Origin: CAVQFO01 sp963711725
Lineage (GTDB): Bacteria; Pseudomonadota; Gammaproteobacteria; Nitrococcales; Aquisalimonadaceae
NCBI GenBank assembly: GCA_963711725.1
Contig: CAVQFO010000032.1
Location: forward strand, 1-64,000
Direction of reading: 5' to 3'
DNA length: 64,000 bases
Shown: piece by piece, positions 21,232-29,911 of the stretch
How the letters are laid out: every line of letters begins with the position of its first letter
How positions within the stretch are numbered: the stretch's first letter is position 1
Notes under the pieces: generated by a model
The model's input: only the letters and a program-made list of their open reading frames with translations
Database searches by the model: none
Told to the model about the DNA's origin: nothing
Translations under genes and position numbers: made by a program

Positions 21232-22713
21232 TCAGCCGTGGTGGATCTTGACGCGGTATTCGAGCGAGGCGTCGCCGTTGGCGGGAACGTCGACGGTCCA
21301 GCTTGCCGTTTCGGCGTCGGTCTTTTCGTGAGGCTGGCTTTCCTTCTCGATGGTCCAGTCTCCGTTCATCACCTCGCGGACCGAAATGCTGACCGGATTG
21401 CTGCGGGCGTTGTGCAGCGTGATCTTCCAGGCCAGTTCCTCGGTCTTGTCGGCGGGCCGGCGGTAATCGGTTTGGGTCCGGGTGGCGGTGACGTCGAAGG
21501 CGCGTCCCAATTCAATAGAAACGGGCTGGCCGGCCGGTGTGGGGCCGATGTTGTCCTCGCCCAGGAACTGGGCACGTCCCTGGGCGTCGGGCCCGTAGAT
21601 GCGGATGGTGCCGGCGGGCATGGGCTTGCCCAGTGCGGGGGCTTGGTTGTCGAAACCCAGCGCCACCCGCACCGGGATGTCGCGCGTGCCCGAGGGGAGC
21701 CGGACGCCGCCCGGTTGCTCGATCCTGTAGCTGCGCTTTAAGGCGATGTCACTGGCGGCGAACAGTTGGAACTGCCGGTCCTGCCCGGCCGGGAGATCAA
21801 CCGTGCCGTCGATGGTGTAGAGGTGGTAATCCGCTACCGCCTCGCGAGTTGCGGAGGTTTCCTTGGCTGCGGCGTAGGCCATCCGCGCCGTCGGCTGCGG
21901 CGATTCCGCCCGATGGGGCTGCCCGGCGAGGAGTTGCAGTTGGGCGCGGTGGAACGAGACGCCGGTCCGATTGGCAACCGACGCCCAGGCCTGGAGGTTC
22001 AGGCTCCCGGAACGGGCGTTGAGGCGGCCCACGTATTGAGCATCCCAATTCAGCCCATGCGTCAGGTAGGTGAGGTTCACCGGTTGTTGGCCGCCCTGGT
22101 TGGCCGTCAGGTCCAATCCCACGCTGGGCCGTGGCGTCACGCCGGGGGGAAGGTCCTTGAAGGCGATGCGCCAGGGCGAGTCGGGGCCGGCGGCCTGGAC
22201 CAGCCCGTCAACCCGAACCAGCGGCACCCCGCCGGTGACTGACAGCAGCGTTCCGGTGCGAACCCGTTCGTGGTTGCCCTGGGGGCCGCGGTCGATAATC
22301 TGAACCGGTTGCCCGACGTTTGCCTGGAGCAGGCTTTGCTCGGTCAGAGGGGTTTGGTTGAAGCTCCAGGCCAGGGCTTGAACCCCGTCGCCGCCGTTGA
22401 ACTGCAGACTGGAGGGGATCAACTGATCGCTGACGTCGAAAATGGTGAGGTGATTCTTGCCCGGGATGAATCCCGTTTGCCGCCGGTCCCGGATCAGAGC
22501 CAGGTTCTGACGGTAGACCGTCAGGCCGAGGGAAAGGCGATCGCCGGCGCGGGTCTGGACGTCGGCGAATTGGGGTAGGTCCTGGCCTTGAGGTGTTTGC
22601 CGGGAATCCCGCACGGCGCTGGCGCGCGCCTGGTCCGCCGCAATGGCCGAGGGCGGCAGGCCCAGCATCAGAAGTACGGAGCAAACGGCCAGGCGATTAA
22701 CAACGGCGTGCAT
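21232..22713 (-). CDS. DUF4139 domain-containing exported protein
   Basis: A 493-residue protein with a signal peptide (cleavage near AIAA25). The body is beta-rich, with the DUF4139-like core in the second half (LTYLTHGLNWDAQYVGRL, about 215-232, and ELAWKITLHNARSNPVSI, about 429-446), ending in an immunoglobulin-like SLEYRVKIHHG. Members are periplasmic or surface proteins of unknown function. It stands alone and has a weakly defined promoter region. Confidence 0.82.
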   Translation of the reverse strand: MHAVVNRLAVCSVLLMLGLPPSAIAADQARASAVRDSRQTPQGQDLPQFADVQTRAGDRLSLGLTVYRQNLALIRDRRQTGFIPGKNHLTIFDVSDQLIPSSLQFNGGDGVQALAWSFNQTPLTEQSLLQANVGQPVQIIDRGPQGNHERVRTGTLLSVTGGVPLVRVDGLVQAAGPDSPWRIAFKDLPPGVTPRPSVGLDLTANQGGQQPVNLTYLTHGLNWDAQYVGRLNARSGSLNLQAWASVANRTGVSFHRAQLQLLAGQPHRAESPQPTARMAYAAAKETSATREAVADYHLYTIDGTVDLPAGQDRQFQLFAASDIALKRSYRIEQPGGVRLPSGTRDIPVRVALGFDNQAPALGKPMPAGTIRIYGPDAQGRAQFLGEDNIGPTPAGQPVSIELGRAFDVTATRTQTDYRRPADKTEELAWKITLHNARSNPVSISVREVMNGDWTIEKESQPHEKTDAETASWTVDVPANGDASLEYRVKIHHG

Positions 22714-22803
22714 TCCGATCCCCTTGAGTTCCGTTGGAAGACGGGCACAGGATAGCCTGCGCGGGGGCGGAATTCGATATGGGCGGCGGAGCGGGCGAGG
22801 CGG

Positions 22804-22836
22804 AAAATAAAAAAGGCGCTACCGAAATAGCACCTT
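22804..22836 (-). terminator. Rho-independent terminator with no matching minus-strand gene
   Basis: On the minus strand: 9-bp stem AAGGTGCTA/TAGCGCCTT (one G-U pair), 6-base loop, then TTTTTTATTTT. No minus-strand CDS lies upstream until 23996, so it may end a short untranslated RNA. The surrounding gap 22714-23066 is AT-rich and otherwise empty. Confidence 0.6.
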
Positions 22837-23001
22837 AACAATCAGCCTTGCAGTCTGTTAATTGTTCTGATTGCGGCTAAGCCGTTCTACAGGCTGACAA
22901 CCTCACTATGTCTCTTTTTGATCCGTTGAATCGTGAACCCCGTCACAGTTTCGGGTGAGCCTTCTTTCGTATTTGCCTTCGCTAAGGCTGATTCGATATA
23001 A

Positions 23002-23014
23002 GGAGGTGATCATC
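23002..23014 (+). promoter_or_regulatory. Extended Shine-Dalgarno-like sequence without a clear gene
   Basis: TAAGGAGGTGATC is complementary to 13 bases of the 16S rRNA 3' end. The nearest real start (rhomboid, 23067) is over 50 bases away, and no convincing short ORF begins at the right spacing. Confidence 0.4.
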
Positions 23015-23066
23015 CATAACAACAAGCTCATGCCTCCCGCACGGGGGACAACGCGACGGAGCGCCC

Positions 23067-23991
23067 ATGATCTTCTTCCCTTACCGGGTGGACCTTTCCC
23101 TGCACCGGCTGCCCTACGCCACCATCGCCGTCTCGGTGCTGTGTCTGCTGGTGTTCTATCACCAGTTCCATAACAGCCAGGCGGTCCAGCGAGACACCTA
23201 CTGGTTTTGCCAGCGGGACGCGCCCCGGCTGTTTCGAATGGTCATGAACAATACCTACGGCCACTACACGGAGCGCGATTGCGTGGACCTGATGTGGGGC
23301 ATCCGCATGTCCGACGATCCCGAGGACTACATCAACAAGGTGGTGGGCAAGGGCCAGCCGCTGAAGGGTTTCGAGGCCGCTTCGGCGCGGGTGTATGCGG
23401 CGCAGTTGGTGCATGACGAATACACGGAGTTCGAGCGCCGCGTCCCCCCTTACGACACCAAGGAGCTGTGGTACAAGCCTGATTCCTGGGACCCGGTTTC
23501 CATGGTGACCGCGGCGTTTGCCCATGGCAGCTGGATGCACGTCATCGGCAACCTGATCTTCTTTTTCGCCTTTGCCGCCTCGGTGGAGATCATCGTGGGA
23601 TGGTGGCAGTTCCTGTTGCTCATTTTGGCGCTGGCCCTGGGCACGCATACCTTCTATTCCCTGTCGATGCTGGCGGTGAACAATCCGCCGCCAACGGTTG
23701 GGCTTGTCGGGAGTGGTAATGGGAATGATGGGATTGTTCGCCTTCTTCCTGCCGCGGGGACGGATCCGCTGTTTCCTCTGGGCCATCGTATTCTTCCGGC
23801 GATTCACCCTGCCGGCCTGGCTGCTGGTGGCCTGGTTCGCCGGCTGGGACACCTATACGCTGTTTTTCGCCAAGGACCATCACGGCATCAACGTGGTGGC
23901 TCACGTCAGCGGCGCGGGCCTGGCGATCCTGATCGGTTACGTCTTTTATCGGGGGCGTCGCCGGGAAGTGCGGGAGCTGGCTGCGGCTTGA
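23067..23991 (+). pseudogene. Rhomboid family intramembrane protease, frameshifted
   Basis: The first frame from ATG 23067 encodes TM1, a large extracytoplasmic loop and TM segments including AAFAHGSWMHVIGNL. At about 23700 the reading switches by one base; the other frame carries the catalytic GLSG Ser motif (GLSGVVMGMMG), then the His helix VAHVSGAG and the end at 23991. Removing one base near GTTGGGCTTG restores a continuous ~307-residue rhomboid. Both halves are conserved, so a single-base sequence error is the simplest reading; real inactivation is possible because the break falls just before the catalytic Ser. Confidence 0.85.
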
Positions 23992-23995
23992 ACGG

Positions 23996-24382
23996 CTAAG
24001 GGCGGCCCATGGCACCGCTGGCGACACGGGTCGGCCGTTTTCCGAGCAGGGAGTTGACCAGGGCATCCAGCCGGTCACGGTCGCGTTCGGCGATATCCAC
24101 GATTTCCAGCCCGGCTCGGAGGCTGTTGCTGGGATGGGTCAGCTGGATCAGATAGGCGATGCGGCACACCATGTCCAGCGAGCCGCTGCCGCCCTCCGAG
24201 GGCAGATCCAGGTGCACGGAAACTATTTCCCCGTGGTACAGGGGCTTGTCCACGACCACGGCGAGTCCGCCCACGGAGACGTTTTCCGCCCGGGCGCCAA
24301 GTTCACCGCCGTTGCCGCGAGACAATAGGACATCCTGCCGCCAGGGGAATCGAGTGTGCCGACGGCGATCTTGGTCGGTCAT
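23996..24382 (-). CDS. PilZ domain protein
   Basis: A 128-residue single-domain c-di-GMP receptor. The RxxxR motif is RRRHTR near the N-terminus (about 6-11) and the second motif ENVSVGG lies at about 34-40, both needed for c-di-GMP binding. No partner domain. Convergent with the rhomboid gene, four bases apart. The downstream effector is not evident; the diguanylate cyclase at 44.5 kb is the only c-di-GMP enzyme in the window. Confidence 0.88.
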   Translation of the reverse strand: MTDQDRRRHTRFPWRQDVLLSRGNGGELGARAENVSVGGLAVVVDKPLYHGEIVSVHLDLPSEGGSGSLDMVCRIAYLIQLTHPSNSLRAGLEIVDIAERDRDRLDALVNSLLGKRPTRVASGAMGRP

Positions 24383-24473
24383 CGCTCTCCCTCGTTGTTT
24401 TTATTATTTCTAATACACTCATAGAACAGCGCGTCGCTTTCCGTGCCTTGGATCACAACCCGAAGGATTCGCC

Positions 24474-25460
24474 ATGCTTCAGCGCCAGACCTTTCGCCTG
24501 CCGGCCGTTGACGGGGCCTCCGTGTTCCTGCGGGCGTGGCTGCCGTCGCCGGAACGGCCGGTCAAAGGCGTCGTGCAACTGGTTCACGGCGTTGCGGAGC
24601 ATAGCGGCCGTTACGAGGGTGTGGGTACGCGGTTGGCGGAAAATGGCTATGCCGTATACGCCCAGGATCTGCGCGGCCATGGGCAAACGGCCGGAGGGCC
24701 GCGGTTGTTGGGCCTGTTCGCGGAGCGGGACGGCTGGGAGCTCAATCTCACCGACCTGGAACGGGTCACGGCCTACCTGGAGGGGCGCTATCCCTCCCGG
24801 CCCCTGGTGCTCGTGGGGCACAGCATGGGCTCCTTCCTGGCCCAGCACCACGCCATGTTGCATGGCGAGCGGCTGGCCGCCCTGGTGCTGTCCGGCAGCG
24901 ACATGCGGCCTGCGCTGGTGGCCCGGATCGGCGGGGTGCTGGCCGGCTCCGTATCCGCGCTTCGAGGGGCGTTCCACCGCAGTGGCTGGATCAACTTCCT
25001 GTTCATCGGCAGTTTCAAGTACAGCGTCCGCAACCGCCTCACGGATTTCGACTGGCTCAGCCGGAACGGAGAAAGCGTGGAGGATTATCGGCGGGACCCG
25101 CTGTGCGGCTGGGCCGCCACGGCGACCCTTTGGCGGGACGTGTGCCGGGGCCTGGCGTATATCAACAGGCAGCGGCATCGCCGCGCCGTGCCGTCAAATC
25201 TGCCGATGTTGTTGCTGGCCGGCGGCGCGGATCCGCTCAACGGCGGAGGCAGGCGGGTGCGCCGGCTGGCGGAGGCGTATCGAGCGGCCGGGGTGAGCCG
25301 GGTGGATGATTCCATTTACCCCGGCGCGCGGCACGAAGTGTTCAACGAGACCAATCGGGAGCTTGTCTACCGGGAATTGGTGGACTGGCTTGATGGTCGG
25401 CTGGCCGAAGCCCCGAGACCGACTGCCGGGCCGGCATCCAGTGTGAGCGCGAGCGCGTGA
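24474..25460 (+). CDS. Alpha/beta hydrolase, lysophospholipase/monoacylglycerol lipase type
   Basis: A 328-residue Hydrolase_4-type enzyme without a signal peptide. The oxyanion region LVHGVAEHSGRY is at about 37-48, the nucleophile Ser117 in GHSMGS, acid Asp in AGGADPLN (about 247) and His in GARHEVFNE (about 287). The closest known activities are lysophospholipase L2 and monoacylglycerol lipase. Convergent with the AcoR-type regulator gene. Confidence 0.88.
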   Translation: MLQRQTFRLPAVDGASVFLRAWLPSPERPVKGVVQLVHGVAEHSGRYEGVGTRLAENGYAVYAQDLRGHGQTAGGPRLLGLFAERDGWELNLTDLERVTAYLEGRYPSRPLVLVGHSMGSFLAQHHAMLHGERLAALVLSGSDMRPALVARIGGVLAGSVSALRGAFHRSGWINFLFIGSFKYSVRNRLTDFDWLSRNGESVEDYRRDPLCGWAATATLWRDVCRGLAYINRQRHRRAVPSNLPMLLLAGGADPLNGGGRRVRRLAEAYRAAGVSRVDDSIYPGARHEVFNETNRELVYRELVDWLDGRLAEAPRPTAGPASSVSASA

Positions 25461-25509
25461 ATGCATGAGCGTCGCTTCATGGCCCGTCCATGATGCCGAC
25501 GCCGCTCCG

Positions 25510-27366
25510 TCAGCGCCGGCGGTCCAGCTTCCGGTAGAGCGTGCTGCGGTTGATCCCCAGGCGCCGGGCCGCGGCGGACATGTTGCCGTTGCACGCATCC
25601 AGCGTCTCGTGGATGGTGCGGGCCTCCCGGTCGGCCAGGCTCTCGCCGCTGGGCGGGCTGTCGGCCTCCGCCAGAAAATCTTCCGGCAGATGATGGATCT
25701 GGATGGGCTCGCTGCCCTCGCGCATGGCCGCCGCAGTGCGCAGCACGTTGCGGAGCTGGCGGATGTTGCCCGGCCAGGGGTGGCGGCGGAACAAGGCCAT
25801 GGTGTCGGGGGCGAGAGCTGCGCCCGAGGCCTCGTCGGCGAGCAGTTTCCGAGCCAGGGCCGACAGGTCACTGCGTTCGCGCAGAGCCGGAAGGGTCAGG
25901 CGCAAGCCGTTGATCCGGTAGTACAGGTCTGTGCGGAATTCGCCGCGAGCCGCGCGCTCCTGCAGATCCTGGTTGGTGGCGCTGACCAGATCGAAATCCA
26001 CCTCTTTGGGGGTGCCGCCGCCCAGCGGGGTCACCTGGCGTTCCTGAAGCACGCGGAGCAGCCGTGTCTGCAGCTCCAGCGACATGTCGCCGATTTCGTC
26101 CAGGAATAAGGTGCCGCCGTGGGCGGCCTGGATTTTGCCGCGCGCGCCGTCGCGCCGCGCCCCGGTAAACGCGCCGGAGGCGTAGCCGAACAGCTCCGAT
26201 TCGATCAGGCCCGATGGCAGGGCGGCGCAGTTGACGGTCACCAGCGGGCCGCTGCGCCGGGGGCCTGCTTCGTGAATGGCTTTGGCCAGAACCTCTTTGC
26301 CCGTCCCCGTTTCACCCTGAATGAGTATGGGAATGCCCCGGCCCAGGACTTTGCCGGCCTGCCTCAGGCAGCGATCCAGGGTTTCGTCGCCGGTGCGCAA
26401 GCGCTCCAGGGCATGCGCGGGGCGGGCGGGCGGCCTGTCGAAAGCGGGGGTGCTGCGTTCCCCCAATAGCTCGATGCGGGCGTTCAACAGCACGCCCGTC
26501 CGGGTGCGTGCGGAGAACCCGCCGGACAGGCCGGCGGTCAGCGCCTTGTCGAAGTCGATGGCGAAGAGTTCCTCGAAACGTTCGCCCTCGACCGCGGACA
26601 GGCCCAGTTGCAGCAGCGCGCTGCGATTGGCCGCGAGGACCCGTCCGGTGGGATCGAAGGCTGCGATGCCTTCACTCAGCGTGCCGATGAATTCCGGCCG
26701 GGCATGGAACCGTACCAAGGCGGCGTGGGCGTATTCCGACGAAAAATAGCGATTCTCGATCATTGTCGAGGCCATGCGCACCAGCGCCAGCGTATGCCAC
26801 TGCCGCTGGGCTGCTTCGCCGGAAATATCGAGCACCCCCAGGGGCAGTCCGTGTGGATCGCATATGGGCGCGGCGGAACACGTCAGGAAGCGATTCTGCT
26901 GCAGGTAGTGTTCCGAGCCATGCACCATCACCGGCGCGCGTTCGGCAATGGCCGTGCCCACGGCATTGGTGCCGCGGTCCGTCTCGTTCCAGCAGGCGCC
27001 GGGCTGCAGGGCGACGCGCTGCGCCTTGTCGACGAATTCGGAATCGCCGCCGGTATAGAGCACCACGCCGTCGCTATCGGTGAGGAACACGCTGTAGCCG
27101 CTGCCGCCGATCTGATTGCGCAGCTCCTCCAACTCGGGCATGGCGTGGCAGAGCAACCGCTCGCTGCGTTCCCGCACTTCCTTGAGATCGCGGATGCCCA
27201 TGTGCCGGCAGTCCCGGGGGTGGGGGTTCACTCCCTGGCCCACGCAACGCTTCCAGGAGCGCTCGATGACAGCGTCGACCAATCCGTGCCGGACGTGTCC
27301 CTGTTCCAGGAACTGCAGTCGGGCGCTGGCGAGGCGCTCCAGCTCCTCGGATACGTAATTCGTCAT
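25510..27366 (-). CDS. acoR: AcoR-type sigma-54-dependent transcriptional activator
   Basis: Enhancer-binding protein of 618 residues; CAGGAGGAG before the ATG at 27366 fixes the start. It has an N-terminal GAF-type sensor region (about 60-200, SGYSVFLTDSDGVVLY), a PAS-like part, an AAA+ domain with GETGTGKE Walker A, GAFTGA loop for sigma-54 contact and a GGTLFLDEIGD Walker B, and a C-terminal Fis helix-turn-helix (AARRLGINRSTLYRKL). AcoR-family proteins sense small carbonyls or alcohols. Divergent from an aldehyde dehydrogenase with a sigma-54 promoter, its obvious target. Confidence 0.92.
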   Translation of the reverse strand: MTNYVSEELERLASARLQFLEQGHVRHGLVDAVIERSWKRCVGQGVNPHPRDCRHMGIRDLKEVRERSERLLCHAMPELEELRNQIGGSGYSVFLTDSDGVVLYTGGDSEFVDKAQRVALQPGACWNETDRGTNAVGTAIAERAPVMVHGSEHYLQQNRFLTCSAAPICDPHGLPLGVLDISGEAAQRQWHTLALVRMASTMIENRYFSSEYAHAALVRFHARPEFIGTLSEGIAAFDPTGRVLAANRSALLQLGLSAVEGERFEELFAIDFDKALTAGLSGGFSARTRTGVLLNARIELLGERSTPAFDRPPARPAHALERLRTGDETLDRCLRQAGKVLGRGIPILIQGETGTGKEVLAKAIHEAGPRRSGPLVTVNCAALPSGLIESELFGYASGAFTGARRDGARGKIQAAHGGTLFLDEIGDMSLELQTRLLRVLQERQVTPLGGGTPKEVDFDLVSATNQDLQERAARGEFRTDLYYRINGLRLTLPALRERSDLSALARKLLADEASGAALAPDTMALFRRHPWPGNIRQLRNVLRTAAAMREGSEPIQIHHLPEDFLAEADSPPSGESLADREARTIHETLDACNGNMSAAARRLGINRSTLYRKLDRRR

Positions 27367-27381
27367 TGTCTGTGCTCCTCC

Positions 27382-27420
27382 TGTCGCATGGAGTGCGACG
27401 ACTGTTGCAATTTGCAACAG
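27382..27420. promoter_or_regulatory. Upstream activator dyads between regulator and aldehyde dehydrogenase
   Basis: Two tandem palindromes: TGTCGC-N7-GCGACG (27382-27400) and a perfect CTGTTGCAA-T-TTGCAACAG (27402-27420). Their centres are about 20 bases apart, on the same face of the helix, about 137 bases above the sigma-54 promoter. Confidence 0.7.
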
Positions 27421-27529
27421 TTTTTACCTCTAAAAGCCCCTTTGTTGGGGTCTAATTGGTGATTTTCGTGTCATATACAACGTTCAATACCAATAACTTA
27501 TAGCATATCGATCTGTCATTGAAAGCGTT

Positions 27530-27546
27530 TTGGCATAGCGGTTGCT
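27530..27546 (+). promoter_or_regulatory. Sigma-54 promoter of the aldehyde dehydrogenase
   Basis: TTGGCATAGCGGTTGCT matches the -24/-12 consensus with correct GG/GC spacing. Predicted start near 27558, 45 bases before the ATG at 27603. Confidence 0.8.
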
Positions 27547-27602
27547 TTTGAGTCCTCGGGACAATACCAAAACCACCCATACGAGGACGGAGGAATCCCA
27601 AT

Positions 27603-29123
27603 ATGTTGTATGCACAGCCCGGAACCGAGGGTTCCAAGGTTACGTTCAAGAGCCGCTACGGAAACTTCATCGGCGGCGAGTGGCGCGAGCCGGTGGACGG
27701 CCGCTATTTCGAAAACGTTTCGCCGGTCAACGGCCGGCCCTTCACGGAGATTCCGCGCTCCAACGAAAAGGACGTCGAGAGCGCCCTGGATGCCGCTCAC
27801 GGCGCCAAGGCGGCCTGGGCGGCCACATCCGCGGGCGAACGAGCCAATATCCTGAACCGTATCGCCGACCGCATGGAGCAGAACCTGGAGATGCTCGCGG
27901 TTGCGGAGACCTGGGACAACGGCAAGCCTATTCGCGAGACCATGGCAGCCGACCTGCCGCTGGCCGTCGATCACTTCCGCTATTTCGCCGGTTGCATTCG
28001 CGCCGACGAGGGCTCCATCAGCCAAGTGGACAACGACACCGTCGCCTACCACTTCAAGGAGCCCCTGGGTGTGGTGGGGCAGATCATCCCCTGGAACTTC
28101 CCGCTGCTGATGGCGACCTGGAAGCTCGCGCCGGCCCTGGCGGCGGGCAACTGCGTCGTGCTCAAGCCGGCGGAGCAGACCCCGGCCGGCATTCTGGTGT
28201 GGGCTGAGCTGGTGGGCGATCTCCTGCCCCCCGGGGTGCTGAACATCGTCAACGGCTTCGGCGTGGAGGCGGGCAAGCCGCTGGCAGCCAATCCCCGCGT
28301 GGCCAAGGTGGCGTTCACCGGCGAGACCACCACCGGGCGGCTGATCATGCAGTACGCCTCGGAGAACCTGAAGCCGGTGACTCTGGAGTTGGGCGGCAAG
28401 TCGCCGAACATCTTCTTCTCCGACGTGTTCGCCCAGCAGGACGAATTCGCGGACAAGGCGTTGGAGGGCTTCACCATGTTCGCCCTGAACCAGGGCGAGG
28501 TTTGCACCTGCCCCTCCCGGGCCCTGGTGCAGGAGTCCTTCTACGACGAGTTCATGGACAAGGCCATTGCCCGCACCATCCAGATCAAGCAGGGCAATCC
28601 GCTGGATACCGAGACCATGCTCGGCGCCCAGGCCTCCACGGATCAGTTGGAGAAGATCCTGTCCTATATCGATATCGGCAAACAGGAAGGCGCCAAGGTG
28701 CTGGCAGGCGGCGAGCGGTTCTCTCCCGGCGGCGATCTGGAAGGCGGCTACTACGTGCAGCCCACCATCTTCGAGGGCAACAACCGGATGCGGATCTTCC
28801 AGGAGGAGATCTTCGGCCCCGTGGTCTCGGCCACTTCGTTCAAGGATTCCGACGATGCCCTGCGCATCGCCAATGAGACCTTGTACGGCCTGGGCGCCGG
28901 CGTCTGGAGCCGCGACATGAACACGGCCTACCGCATGGGTCGCGGTATCGAGGCGGGCCGTGTCTGGACCAACTGTTACCACCTGTATCCGGCTCACGCC
29001 GCGTTCGGTGGCTACAAGCAGTCCGGCATCGGCCGCGAGAACCATCGGATGATGCTGGATCACTACCAGCAGACCAAGAACCTCCTGGTCAGCTACAGCC
29101 CCAAGGCGCTGGGCTTCTTCTGA
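27603..29123 (+). CDS. exaC: NAD-dependent (acet)aldehyde dehydrogenase, ExaC/AcoD type
   Basis: A 506-residue cytoplasmic aldehyde dehydrogenase oxidising aldehydes to acids with NAD. Present are IIPWNFPLLM (about 160), FTGETTTGR (about 239), the general base Glu in LELGGKSPN (about 261) and the catalytic Cys in NQGEVCTCPSR (about 302). The NQGEVCTCPSR signature and AHAAFGGYKQSGIGRE are characteristic of ExaC/AcoD enzymes of ethanol and acetoin metabolism. GGAGG precedes the ATG. It is the logical second step after the PQQ dehydrogenase at 16.5-18.3 kb. Confidence 0.93.
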   Translation: MLYAQPGTEGSKVTFKSRYGNFIGGEWREPVDGRYFENVSPVNGRPFTEIPRSNEKDVESALDAAHGAKAAWAATSAGERANILNRIADRMEQNLEMLAVAETWDNGKPIRETMAADLPLAVDHFRYFAGCIRADEGSISQVDNDTVAYHFKEPLGVVGQIIPWNFPLLMATWKLAPALAAGNCVVLKPAEQTPAGILVWAELVGDLLPPGVLNIVNGFGVEAGKPLAANPRVAKVAFTGETTTGRLIMQYASENLKPVTLELGGKSPNIFFSDVFAQQDEFADKALEGFTMFALNQGEVCTCPSRALVQESFYDEFMDKAIARTIQIKQGNPLDTETMLGAQASTDQLEKILSYIDIGKQEGAKVLAGGERFSPGGDLEGGYYVQPTIFEGNNRMRIFQEEIFGPVVSATSFKDSDDALRIANETLYGLGAGVWSRDMNTAYRMGRGIEAGRVWTNCYHLYPAHAAFGGYKQSGIGRENHRMMLDHYQQTKNLLVSYSPKALGFF

Positions 29124-29161
29124 TGGATTTCGAGCGTTTCAGATAGAGCTTCCCACCTATT

Positions 29162-29190
29162 GCCGCCCGATCCCCTCGGGCGGCCTTTTT
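29162..29190 (+). terminator. Rho-independent terminator after exaC
   Basis: Perfect 9-bp stem GCCGCCCGA/TCGGGCGGC, 5-base loop, then CTTTTT. It lies between exaC and the DUF779 gene and should lower expression of the latter. Confidence 0.85.
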
Positions 29191-29211
29191 GAAGGGCAAA
29201 GGAGGACCGCC

Positions 29212-29598
29212 ATGAACGCAACGCGAGTCTCCGTCACCGACGCCGCCCGCGAACTCATCGACCGCCTGCGCGAGCAGCACGGCGACCTGTTGTTCCACCA
29301 GTCCGGCGGCTGCTGCGACGGCAGCTCCCCCATGTGCTACCCGCTCAAGGAGTTCCGGGTCGGCGGCCAGGATGTGCGCCTGGGCGAGATCGCGGGCTGT
29401 CCGTTCTACATGAGCGCCTCACAGTTCGAATACTGGCAGCACACCCATCTCACCATCGACGTGGTGCCGGGCCGGGGCGGCGGCTTTTCCCTGGAGGCCC
29501 CCGAAGGGATGCGGTTCCTCACCCGTTCGCGCTTGTACACCGAGGACGAGGAAAAAGAGTTGGCCGAGCAGGGCCCGCCACCGCGGGGCTCGACGTAG
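29212..29598 (+). CDS. DUF779 domain-containing protein
   Basis: A 128-residue soluble protein with a Cys-rich centre (SGGCCDGSSPMCYP, about 31-44) and GCPFYMS (about 62), typical of DUF779, a family found next to aldehyde dehydrogenases in many bacteria and thought to assist them. AAAGGAGGA precedes the ATG. It is separated from exaC by a terminator hairpin, so it is either expressed by read-through or from its own promoter. Confidence 0.85.
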   Translation: MNATRVSVTDAARELIDRLREQHGDLLFHQSGGCCDGSSPMCYPLKEFRVGGQDVRLGEIAGCPFYMSASQFEYWQHTHLTIDVVPGRGGGFSLEAPEGMRFLTRSRLYTEDEEKELAEQGPPPRGST

Positions 29599-29911
29599 TT
29601 CAACGTAGGTCGGATTAGCGCAGCGTAATCCGACGATTTTCGACTCAAGGTAAACCACGACGAGCACGAAGCTCACGAAGGGAGAACCCCAATCTTCGTG
29701 TCCTTCGTGCTCTTCGTGGTTTAGCGGTAAACGCCAACCACGGGACTCGACTGAGAAGACAGGAACAGGGAGTCTCTCGCCAAGGCGCCAAGGAAAGCGA
29801 GAAGGAAGCTATTCTCACTTGGCGTTCTTCGCGTCTTGGCGAGAGCCGGATTTGTCGGATTACGCTTCGCTAATCCGACCTACATGAATGACGGGGATGT
29901 CGCGGGGGATA
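29599..29911. repeat. Composite nested inverted repeats between convergent genes
   Basis: From outside inwards and left to right: GTCGGATTAGCGCAGCGTAATCCGAC type palindrome at 29609-29634 and its inverted partner at 29854-29879 enclose a CACGAAG hairpin (about 29653-29725) and a CTCTCGCCAAGGCGCCAAG hairpin (29774-29792 with its partner at about 29818-29846). No coding sequence seen. Confidence 0.75.

Noticed and set aside
23002..23014. Possible end of a 16S rRNA gene on the minus strand
   Set aside because: Only 13 bases match; the bases before it bear no resemblance to 16S rRNA.
22955..23173. 72-codon frame covering the strong Shine-Dalgarno-like sequence
   Set aside because: The ribosome-binding sequence lies inside it, not before it, and the frame overlaps the well-supported rhomboid start.
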